Origin: Hyaloscypha bicolor E | Taxonomy: Eukaryota > Ascomycota > Leotiomycetes > Helotiales > Hyaloscyphaceae | DNA length: 64,000 nt | Assembly (NCBI RefSeq): GCF_002865645.1 | Contig: NW_020194631.1 | Coordinates: 744,001-808,000, forward strand | Reading direction: 5' to 3' | The notes under the pieces: generated by a model | What the model was told of the DNA's origin: nothing | Databases searched by the model: none | The model's input: only the letters and a program-made list of their open reading frames with translations | Shown: positions 54,043 to 64,000 of the stretch, in pieces | Layout of the letters: each line of letters opens with the position of its first letter | How positions within the stretch are numbered: position 1 is the stretch's first letter | Translations under genes and position numbers: made by a program

Positions 54043-57000
54043 ATCCCCACTTGCTCACTTCCTCACCTCCTTCTCGGGACTGGGGATGCAGAATCGGCAT
54101 TTCCGATTTCCTTGCAATCAAATCCGTGGGCTGGTTGCGTGTTTGAGTTATTGGTCTCCTCGTCTCCTTTTTGCTTGCTTTGATGGATGAGGGATGGGTG
54201 GTGGCAAGCTCCTTTTCTTTGTATGCAAAAATGGGAGATGGATGATCAGCAATCCGGGGAGCGAGACGGTGGGGGGAGAAGGAGAATTAGAAAAGTTATG
54301 AGACCGCAATCAATGGAACGCCTCTTTTGTGAACGCATCTTGCAGATTGATTGAAGTGACTGAAGTGACTCCTTGCCTGTTTTACCTATTGCATGGTCTG
54401 ATCTGATCTGATTTGATCTGATGTGCAAGGCGTTGAGCGTCTGAACTTCATTGTTGTAGCCACCCTATACGACATGACACTCCTCGCCAGTGCGGGACTT
54501 GAAGAGCGCTTCTTCCTCCTTGACCGCAGCAACTTGAACACCACGCAAGGGCCGCCTGGAGGTAAATATTTGACGTAGGTCCCAAGCCATCCTTCACATT
54601 TTAGATGTGTAGGTTGGTAGAACCTCTTCGGACCAGCTTGGCCCGAGTTGACGCAAGTCGACCTGCTCTATGCACAGCAGTAGGTGGTAGGTAGACGAAA
54701 GAGAAAGGAGGAAGGGGTCCTTCCCCGTGGCAATAACGTCAATGGAAAGTCAGCCCGACGCTGCTCTCCAGTGATTCCCCGGCTGTTCCATGAGGTAGGT
54801 TGATCAGGGAGGGACTGGAATGAGATGAGAGTCGATATCGAACGCTCTGGGTGTATACGCCAAGGGGTATTGGTTTTGGTGTTTGAGATGTGAAAAGAGA
54901 GGGAGGAAATGCAGAGTCGTCTCGTCGCTTCGTCGAGTTCCCTCTCATGTCAACACTAGATGGAACGTAACAGATGCCAGAGACTTCAACGAAACAGTGG
55001 AAGCCGGAGGAAAAGCTCCTATCCATCTTCAAGTGAAGGCCCCACTCGCAGCAGCTTGGTTGGAGAGACGAAGGCGGTTGTTATGCCTCCCCATGTTTCT
55101 TACTTTTCCCTATACTTAGCCGGAGTCAACAGCCCGAGATGAGCCCCTCCTCCTTGCGGCTATGGTATCCTATCAGGCCGCACCGCGGGGGTGAGAAGCG
55201 AAGCAGGTTGAGGGTGGGTCGACGGCTAGACGGCAACGGCGCGACTAGAGTCGCCATCCAAGCCCTATGTTTGATCGTTTCAATTCAAGTCCTAAGACCC
55301 AGTATCATCTGTGCTCCGAAAATAGAAGAGGCGAGAGAGTTACCGTACCGTAACACTGTAACGTCAAGCAAGGATTTGGGAGTAGTGAGGCTCGACGGAG
55401 CATCCAAGGACTATGTCTGATCTGACCGTTTGACTGATCGGAGACTAAACAACTTCCGAAAATAAAGGGGCAGCTGCGAGAGAGAGATGAAGCATCAGTT
55501 TCCAGAAGAAGCAGAGACATGGAAACCTATCAGATGCACTTGCGGTCCAGAAAACGGAAACTAGACGGAGCGCTGCAGTGTTCTCCCTTCTTTAGCTTGA
55601 AGCAGTGGACGCGGAGGGCAACCCGGAGGCAAAGAGTCGCCACTGTGGAATGGGCAATGGGGGTTTTTGCTTTCCCATGGAGGGAGGTGAGGTGGATCGG
55701 AAGGGGGAGGAGCCGTGAATCCGTGATGAGGCAGCGGATCAGATAGTAAGGAGGATTGGATTGGGCGGAGAGAGTGGTAGCACGGTGCGGTCGGAGTGTG
55801 TGCTTGCTGCATGCGTGGCGATCAGAACATAGATTGCAAACTACGATTGCATGTTGTTGAGTTCGTATGCTGAAGTGTGGACGCGGGTTCGGGTTCCGTG
55901 GTTGGCTCAAGGAGAGGTCTGGTACAGGAATACGGGAGCTCAGGAACGGTAGGGTAGAAGCGGTGTGACAGGGCGCTGGATGCGCTGGCGATACCCGAGA
56001 TTGTTTGTGGCAAGTGATGCTGCAGGGGAGCCCGATGTAGAAATGTGTTTGGCGTATTCAAGTGGTAAATGAAGATGGTAGGCTCGGAGATTTTTGTTGT
56101 TCGTGTGAGCGGGATGTGGGGGATAGGGTTGATCAAGCCCGTATCTGGAGAAGATCTCAGGAGGCTGTGTTGGTGGCACAAGATATGAAGACGAGTTGAA
56201 ACAATTGGGGGATGCAGGTAAGACAAGAGGATTATTATTGAAAATGATATTGCGGAGTCCGGAGCAATACCCCTAAGTGCAGCGCTTATCTTATATCTTC
56301 TGTGCGGTCTGTGAGAGTTTCTGACCTTTGACAGAGCCTTCTGAGGACTGGTCATGGAATTAAGGTTCGTTTTGTGACGAGACAAGAGGCGGCTACTTCT
56401 CAGCCTGCCGGCCGTGATGGTATTTCCTCCTTTTTCCTTTGTTCCAGTGAACGGGAACTACCCAGCTAGCTGAGGCTGTGCTAGGAAAACATCCTGCCCG
56501 ACTCGAACTTGGAAAAGGGGGAACGCTTTGCCACGCAAGAGGTGTGGCGATCCGTATTCGATACAACTTCGAATATTGAATGTCGTTGAAGCTAAGAATA
56601 GTGGAAAAGAGAGGGATTACTCTTCCCACTGGTCAATTCAACTCACTGTCGGTCATTTATATTCGATCGTCATGCTTTTTCGCCTCTTCAGTTGGTTTTC
56701 GTAGATCATTGAGGTTGAAGCCCCTGTAAGCCTTGGCGAAGTGACGAACTTGGAAGCATGGATTTCTTTTTTCAGCGCATGGGAATTGTTCAAATGCTGC
56801 ATGCGTGACATGTCGCTAAGACGCTTATGGACGGTGATTTCTGTCTGATAGGATGCCCGTGTGAAATGAGCTAGCTGGCCCCTTAGGCTGATATGGCATG
56901 CTGGGGTTGACGGCATCTTCGGTAATTGCTCGCAAGAAAAAAAAGGGGCATTTAATAGAGAGGGTATCCTAGATACCTGGTTGAAAAGGTCCTTGTAAAC

Positions 57001-60000
57001 AATGTAAAGGAGCAGGTCACAATCGAACCTATCTGTAGAGATCAGGTACTCCCGACTTGAATCGTTATAAGAGCACGGTCCCTGTCCTCGACAGTAGTAG
57101 TATTTGGAGCACCCCACCTGCCCCTTTGAAGCCGTGCCTCATGTTGACGTTTTTCATCTCGCTGGCCAACAAAAGTCGGTGCTCGGCGTCAACAGCAGTT
57201 GGTTCCTGTTTGATTCCCTGGAGACACCCGGGCTGGGGATGAGGAAGAGAGCAAGTGCAAAAGAAAAGTGCCGGAAATAGCTTGAAGTAGATTAGCTTCA
57301 GCATGTGGGATGAACGCCGTCGTCCAACATTTCCTCCATGTTTTCCAGAAACCATCACCGCCAAGCGGCGCATAAACTGAGGATCATCCACTTTTTATTT
57401 GAATCTTCGTCTCAAACTTTTCATGATCGCGTCAAGCTTATATTTCAAGCGTGCGGCTCGGTCTTCATTATTCTATAAAGTCGGCCCCTGAAACTCTCGC
57501 ACTGATGTCTTGATACTTTGATCGAACGCATCTGTGCGAGGTGAGAGTTTGTTCGCCGTCGTCCCATGTTGCGCTACTTGCACTCGTGGCTTTGCGGGCT
57601 TGGACGCGACCAACGCCGTGCACAGGGGAATGGGTTTCGCGTTGCGGCCCCTCGCACGATCCGCAGCAGGGGCCAGCAGAACCAGAGACAACGTCATACA
57701 TGCTTTTTTTCTTCAGAGAGCCCAGCGGTGAGAAATGTAGTTGTGCCCCTCGTGTCGCCGGATTCAACCGATTCAAAAACTGCGCTTGGTCATGCTCTGC
57801 CCTGCTGAGTGGAGCCGGTGCAGCGTGCGATATATTCTCCGATGGCATGGTAACAATAGGGGCTTCGGCTTTACGTGCTTATCGAGAAATCGTTATCTGA
57901 AAAGACCGGTTTGGCTCGCAGAAAGTCGCGTCCCCTTAACCCCGGAAACTTAGCCAAACATCCATAAGAGGACGCTTGTGAAGTTGCTTTGAAAGCGCCC
58001 CATCCCTTTCTCTGCATCTCGCACGGTCGAATTGCATCTGCGGGCATTGCGGCGTGTACCAGTGGCTATCCCATGGAGAAACCCCTACAAATTTCTAAGA
58101 CAAACAGCGTCATCGACTTCAGAGCATGGGGGGAGGCCATAAATATCTGCGAAAGTTACTGCCGTCGACCAGAGAAGTTATCGCGCTGCAAACAGTTGAA
58201 TAATGGATGAAAATAATTGTTCGAAAAGGGGGTGGCGGGGGGTGGCGGCGGTGATTTTGAGATCCAGGTTTTCTCAACGGCGTCGAACTTGCCCAACGAC
58301 CTTGGTATAGAACCACGCTTGCGGACACTCACGAGAAAAAGACCAAACTTAGTCTGAAGCTTGTGAAAAACGAGGAAAGTTTTATGCGCGGAACGGCGGA
58401 ACACGTGGTTTTCCGTCCATCAAGGACTCTGGCATACAAACTCCCCTGAGGCGGGTAGACGTCTCCACCGCCTATCAGGATGTGAGGGTAGCGAGTACGC
58501 GATTGTACGCCTGCCGTATTTCACGAGGGCAGCAGTGTGGAGCCATATGCAAAGAAGGGTGGGGAGCTCGGAAGAGCAGGACTTCCGAGAAGTGTGACGT
58601 TGAGACTCGAGAGAAACTATGGCTCATGGGGGAGAGCAGGTCGAGGAGTTGAACTTGGGGGCAGATGTTGAAGCTCCCCTGTCGTCGCAATCTTGTAAAT
58701 CTTGCACAGCCTGTGCCCTTCCCTGCAGCGCTCGATCATCCCTATCAAATCCCCACTCTGCGCCCTGTGCCCTGCAGGCGAAAACGCACGACGAACGCCA
58801 TCTACGATACCCCTTTAAAAATATCATGAACTGGCCCACTGGGGTTTCTCCAGAGTTCTAGGCACCAGCGGTCAGAAACCAAGCTTTTGTGGGGAGACAT
58901 TTGGAGTCAGCACATACAGAAGGGGATACGAGAACTCTGCAGCTGCTACGTGTCCCAGAACTCCACGTATGTACATCTCGGAGCTCGAAGGGTGCTGAGT
59001 TTTGGAGCGAGACAATCGATGCATACTGTGGCTGTTGAATCGAGGTATCCTTTGTGCCAACGTATGGGCCTGCAAGCCCGTAAAGCTTCTTTCAGCTTGA
59101 GTAACCTTTACGCTTGACCCGTGCAATGATTCGATGGCTGCCCCGCGATTGCAGCAGCTCTGCTAGTTCTGCTTGCTTGATCGTATTGTCTGTCCTAGGT
59201 GCTGACTGCAACCTACTGTGCGAAACCTCCAACCGGATGTGCTAGACGTGAGGGATTGTGGGTGTTGCATGATTCTTCCATCCGGTTTCTCGACACAGGC
59301 CCTTGGCATCAACTGAATTGCAATTTGTCTGCACGCACGCACGAACAGTTATTGCAGTGCAGAAGAGAGGTGTCTGATTCTGGTCCATCCGCTCCCGGCC
59401 TCCCGAGTCCTCGTTGCCCGTCCTCGGCGCAGCGAGGCAAGATAAATCCCCTGTTGGCCAGTTTCCTTGGAAATTGGAAGTTGAAGCATCTCTGCCCGGC
59501 TCAAAGGGGGAAAGCGCGACTCGCCCGCAGAGGCCGACCTCTCAACCTCCTCGCCCGGGAATCTGGGGGCACCGAAGGCCACGCCACGCCAAGCCAGCCA
59601 CCATCGAATCCCAACACTGCACCAGGAACGCAGGTGTACACAAGCGCACAACGCAGCACAGCACTGCCCTGCACTGCAGAACCGTCAACAACAGACTGCT
59701 GCTGCAAGCCTTCCTCTCGCAACGCTACTCGACAGCGTATGAATCCGCTGCCTGCGATATCGACTCGCGGCACTTCTCGTCCGCCTCGACACACATCGGC
59801 CTCGTCCTCACAACAACCAGTCAGGTCAACACAGTCTGGCTCTTGAATCGCCTCCTCTGCCCTCCCAATCTCCATGCGGCCCCCGTCCCGACTCCGAATG
59901 CCCCGAACGAACAGCCAGGGATTTCAAAGGTCGAAGATCCTGTTGCTGCTAAAGTAATATTGCCCACTGCCCTCAGCCAATCCTATACCTCCCTCCGCAA

Positions 60001-60603
60001 AGCTGCCAATCTGGTCGTTGTACGCGAGGATCTTGGGCCTTAACACCTTAAACCATTCGCTCCGTGTCAACGCCTTCTTCTCACACGCCCGTCCTCCAGC
60101 CAAAAAGCCATCAAACACGCTCTTTTGCAAATCACACAAACGCACGCACATCCGCAGCACAGAGATCGACCTTCACTGGCGGCGTCACGCTCGTTATAGC
60201 AAATTCTAGGATTCCCCTTCTAATTGCATCAGCCCTCGTTTGGTGCCGAGACAGGAGGCAGGGCCTAGCAGAAGCAACGCCCATTCACGACACTTTTGGG
60301 CGACGAACTGGAGGCGACTCGGCCACGGCCACCTCCCAGACGGCAGCGGCACGAGCGAGCGAGACTTTCAGCTGCAACCCTCAAATTTTGATCACCAAAG
60401 GTTACCCCTTTGGTCCAAGATCAAGATGGCGCCGTCACCTCCACGGCTGCGGATTCTTTCAGGTTGGTTTCCCTCGCACCATTACACTCTCTGAACAAAA
60501 TACTCCACATTTCTTCCAAGACTTCACAAAAGCTTCAACATTCCTTCCGCGCCAGTCTCTCGTTTTTGCTTTTGTGCGCCGATGCATCAATTGCACCTTG
60601 GGA
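54043..60603. other. 6.5-kb stretch with no convincing gene
   Basis: Composition is ordinary to GC-rich, not RIP-like. Open frames of 100-215 codons occur on both strands (for example 55822-56385 minus, 59199-59846 and 59414-60043 plus). They overlap one another in different frames and are rich in Ser, Pro, Arg and His, without any recognisable domain. I saw no tRNA or other known RNA. The right end, about 59800-60600, is CT-rich and probably includes the leader of the PanE-like gene. It may be a long regulatory region or hold non-coding transcripts. Confidence 0.45.
54397..54423 (+). repeat. TCTGA pentamer tandem repeat
   Basis: Five TCTGA/TTTGA units in a row 3' of SUB2 (TCTGATCTGATCTGATTTGA, then TCTGATG). 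A short microsatellite; TGATC is also close to a GATA-type core, but no function is implied. Confidence 0.7.
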
Positions 60604-63049
60604 ATGGACTTACTGAATGTCTGTGTAGTCGGCGGCAATGCTGTGTCCGCGTTCTTATCATGGCGACTGCAAGCCACAAACGCTTGCGACGTGACTTTGG
60701 TGTGGAAGTCTGGATTTGATGCCGTCTTTCAATATGGAATATCCTTCAAGTAAGTCTCGAAATGATGAGTCTTCATCAAACCGCAGGCAGGCAATTCTAA
60801 TTCTCGCAGATCGACGTCCTTTGGCAATGAGCGGTTCAAACCTCGACATGGTACGTTTTGGATAAGAGAATCAATCGACTGCATTATACTAATATATCTT
60901 AACAGTTGTTCGAGCACCTGAGGAAGCAGCAAGTTCGAAAGAAGGCGCGTTCGACTACGTTCTACTCTGTGTGAAAGCCCTTCCCGATGTCTACGACCTT
61001 GCAGCCGTCATCGAATCTGTCGTTACACCACAACATACATGCATACTGGTCAACACCACACACACATTGGGTGTTGAGACACATCTAGAGTCGAGGTTTC
61101 CGAGCAACGTTGTCCTTTCCCTCGTCTCCGGCGCCGAAATCACACAATTAGGAGCAAGCGAGTTTGAACATAAAGGCTCAACAGAAATATGGGTAGGCCC
61201 GGCGAACAAGAATCCTGCGATGCCCAGCACAATACAAGGGGACATGGCAGATGCCCTCGCCATGACTTTGAGCAGTGGGCAAGTAGACTGCCATGTTTCT
61301 ACCAATATTCGACAGCAGCAATATGAGCGGATGATCGGGTAAGCAGCAACATTACGAATCTTAATACAGGTAGCTAACTACAATTCCAGTCCGATTGCAT
61401 TTCACCCATTGAGCATCATTTTCGACACACCATCACACGCTGCTCTTCTCGAAAAAGTTGGAGTCAAGGCTTTGATATCAGATGTTTTTGACGAGCTGCT
61501 CACCCTCGCAAAAGCTCAAGAATGTAGCTTTCCCGCTGATTTCAAGCAAAAGACGATGGCAGAAATGGTTCGACCCACAGAAGCGAATAGCATCATGTAC
61601 CAGGATTTCGCAGCGAAACGGCCAATGGAAGTGGAAACATATCTTGGGTCGCCAATCAAGCTTGCACAAAGCGTCGGTGTTCGTGTTCCCCGAATCGAGA
61701 CCCTGTACGCCATCCTCCACAATCTCAATATCCTCAATCAGCAAAGAAAAGATATTCCTGTGGCATCTCCTGGAGGAATGACCCCACCAGTAAGGTTATC
61801 TTCTGTGCCTCCTCCCAGAGCAATGATGAACGGTGCACTGAATGGCGTTGGACCGGGACCTGGAAGAGGGCGGGGAAGAGCACCTTCGATGAATGGGCCA
61901 CCGCCAGGTATGCGAAGAGGTCCACCCCCTATGAATGGTGGTCCACCTCCCAACGGCTATGGACGGCCAGTTACCGGCAATGGTTATCCGCCAAGAAATC
62001 AATCCAGACGGGGCTCGTTAGAAGGCAACGATCTTGAGGAATTCAGCCATCTTGTGTTATACGATGACATTCCGGAGTCTGGGGAATCCAATTATGGAGA
62101 TGGTTCTGATCTTGCACTACGAGAACGTGAGCTTATGCTAAGGCAGCGAGAACTTGCTCTACGCGAGCAGGAACTGCGCATGAGAGCTGGAGGCCGTGGC
62201 CCTCGCAGAGGTCCCCCAACACCATCTGTTCGGAATGGAGGCTTCGACGACGATGACGACGATGGATTTTTCGATCCTGCAGACGCTCCCGCTCCGCCAC
62301 TAATTGACCCCGACAATTTCGACATGATGAGTGTGACTTCTCGGCGAAATCGAAAAGCTCCAAGCGCAAGCCAATTACGCAAGAATCCTGAATATGGCGA
62401 CTCGTCTCAAGGACGAAGAGGAAATGGATATATGAGACCAGGGTTTCCCCGGAATCGGTCAAGCGCGAGATTAATAAGTCAGACGTCGGGGCTGCATGAT
62501 AATATAATGGATGATCCGATGATGGGGTATTCTTCAAATCGATATGGAACCGTGGACAGGGGACAAATGCACGCTGAGTCGAGGACGAACTCATTGACGG
62601 CCGCCCGCCTCGACGAATTGCAATACGGCGGACCGGGCGGACCACCAAATGGGCAAGCACCTGGGTACGGTCGAAGGGCGAGCCAGTCGCCTGGCAACCC
62701 ATACAGCCCGCAGATGGGGAGAGGAAACGGGAGACCATCACCACCAAATGGCCCGAATGGCTACATGGGACCACCGACAAATGGGAGACCTTCACCTCCT
62801 GGAGGCATGCGGCAACCTGTCCCACGCCATCCACCAGGTCAAGGCAATGCAGTTGCGCCGCAACAAGTTGAGCAATATGCTGGGGTGAGCGCCCTTCATC
62901 CACCCAAAGGTCCCATGAACGTTCGAAGTCTGACGGGTAGTGCGAGCGCTAGCGCGGGGAGTGGTGACAGCGCCAACATCGACTCCGAGCCATCGGCGCA
63001 TAGCAGCCAGAGCAGTCTTGGGCCTCGACCACCAATCGGCGTACGGTGA
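60604..63049 (+). CDS. ketopantoate reductase (PanE/ApbA)-like protein with disordered tail
   Basis: Exons 60604-60749, 60810-60850, 60906-61338 and 61390-63049 sum to 2280 nt (759 aa) in phase. The first ~330 residues follow the PanE/ApbA fold: a Rossmann start (LLNVCVVGGNAVSAFLSWRL), YVLLCVKALPD, ILVNTTHTLGVE, and a helical C-terminal domain (RMIGPIAFHPLSIIF, TMAEMVRPTEANSIMYQDFA, ETYLGSPIKLA, VPRIETLYAILHNLN). The GxGxxG motif is degraded to GGNAVS, so NADPH binding or catalysis may be lost. Residues ~345-759 are disordered, rich in Gly, Pro, Asn and Arg, with a charged helix (REREL-LRQRELALREQEL) and an Asp-rich run. True PanE makes pantoate for coenzyme A. A different, perhaps scaffold-like role is possible here. 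Confidence 0.85.
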
Positions 63050-63958
63050 TACAAAGGGAGTTAGATGGGAAGGGATTGCTCGATATTGGTCATGTCCAGG
63101 GCGCGCATCATTTTCATTTGTGGAGATGCTTGCGGACATCAAGCCTCCAATTCACACCTAATATTGTCCACTACGACGGTCCTTTTCTCCATTCACGGCC
63201 TCTTTCGACTTCAAATTTGCATATACACTTCAGCTTTCTCTACCTTGCTTTAATGGGCTTTGAATGGAGAGGGCAAGAATACACGACGAGCATCCACGAG
63301 ATGAATACCACTCAAGGAACAGTAATGACAAATATCGGGCAATAGACATTGGAGGGCTTGGTTTACACAACAAAAACCTGGCTATGGTCACCTGTCAGGG
63401 ATGACGAAGTACATAAGCATGGTGCGCCACAACGCACACATTCTTGTTCTGTTCTGCTTTTCTTTACTGGTAATATTGCATCGGGGATCGGCGTCTTTGA
63501 TGTCCCGCATATAATTTCTACTTTTGCTACCTTTCGAGTACGGCATTCAAAGGGTGGAGTTTCGAGTGTTGAAGCGGTTTTCCTGATCAGTTGGCGGATC
63601 TGGTCTTCAGTACACGGCGGATGAGGGCTGGGTCTGCTGGCTAGCGGAAGGGGAACTGCTCAGCGCTTGTGTATCAATCATAGGGAGACGGGAATGAGAA
63701 GACGAGTCCGTAGGTTGGATGGAGGATGACTTGGCGGGTCTCTTGTGGAGTTAGAGTAGGTTGTATAGAGACCTGAGATACTGCCAGGGGATGGTTAGGC
63801 CCCAGCGTAGGCAGGCGGTCATTTTCAGCAACAAATATGAAGAGTTCCCATTGGACTTTCCTGCTTGAATTGCTTCTGCTTCAACTGCTTTCATATGTGC
63901 TTTTGATCCCTGCATTTATCTCGCAGCCCACCGCATCTGATGGCTTTTAATCACTAAC
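63050..63958. other. 3' flank, no gene seen
   Basis: Short frames on the plus strand only, without motifs. Probably 3' UTR and intergenic DNA. Confidence 0.4.
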
Positions 63959-64000
63959 ATGTCTCACTTTCCAACAGGCTACAGCCCATCTCACCTAAAA
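63959..64000 (+). CDS. possible start of a gene cut by the window edge
   Basis: ATG 63959 in the context AACATGTC opens MSHFPTGYSPSHLK to the end of the window. The CT-rich sequence before it would suit a fungal leader. Fourteen codons are too few for any assignment, and TTCCAACAG inside it could instead be a splice acceptor. Confidence 0.2.
   Translation, partial: MSHFPTGYSPSHLK

Noticed and set aside
55822..56385. 187-codon minus-strand open frame
   Set aside because: Composition (Ser, Pro, His, Ile rich), no domain, and overlap with other open frames suggest chance.
56490..56515. Minus-strand AGTTCGAGTC, resembling a tRNA B box
   Set aside because: Flanking bases do not form a T-stem and no cloverleaf can be drawn.
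59199..60043. Two overlapping plus-strand frames of 215 and 209 codons
   Set aside because: They overlap in different frames, lack motifs and sit in GC/CT-rich DNA where stops are rare; probably leader or intergenic sequence.
60064..60603. N-terminal extension of the PanE-like frame
   Set aside because: The frame is open upstream, but family similarity begins at ATG 60604, and the upstream part is Arg/Ser/Thr-rich with no motif.

Overview
The window looks like nuclear DNA of a filamentous ascomycete (Pezizomycotina). Genes carry short introns, mostly 45-65 bp, with GTRNGT donors and CTRAC/CTAAT branch sites. There is a RIP-type AT-rich transposon block, and several gene families are fungal: 2EXR, HET, Zn(II)2Cys6 regulators, HSP9/HSP12 and a patatin NLR. 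The abundance of 2EXR genes makes Leotiomycetes (Helotiales) my best guess, but that is inference. Exon models below were worked out by hand, by keeping reading phase across GT-AG junctions and matching family motifs. Where exon lengths sum to a multiple of three I say so.

Layout. 1-7.4 kb is a transposon graveyard: a Ty3/gypsy chromovirus pol relic riddled with stops, flanked by LTR-like and other repeat debris. 7.4-28 kb is an accessory region. It holds a patatin/NB-ARC/TPR NLR with almost identical TPR units, and a dynamin/Mx-like GTPase that seems to continue into an FG-rich tail. It also holds seven 2EXR-domain genes or relics (three intact, four broken), a CorA-like membrane protein with a GC-AG intron, and a decayed HET-domain gene. 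28-33 kb is more conserved: a four-exon HSP9/HSP12 gene that no single ORF shows, a 186-bp TIR element, and the DBF2/Sid2 kinase. 33-44 kb is a metabolic or environmental-response stretch: Zn2Cys6 regulator, secreted GH28 rhamnogalacturonase, second Zn2Cys6 regulator, then a DHA2-type MFS efflux transporter, all on the plus strand. 44.8-54 kb is housekeeping RNA metabolism: POP1 and RPR2 (two RNase P/MRP proteins) and the mRNA-export helicase SUB2, with two lineage-specific genes between. 54-60.6 kb has no convincing gene. 60.6-63 kb encodes a ketopantoate-reductase-like protein with a long disordered tail.

Functional reading. The 7-28 kb block pairs an NLR, an Mx-like GTPase, a HET relic and fast-decaying 2EXR copies next to a RIP-affected repeat block, as expected for allorecognition or innate-immunity-like loci under rapid turnover. 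The most unusual single observation is the likely fusion of a dynamin/Mx-like GTPase to a nucleoporin-like FG tail. The Zn2Cys6-MFS pair at 39-44 kb resembles a regulator plus exporter module. The POP1, RPR2 and SUB2 genes mark the start of the conserved chromosome.
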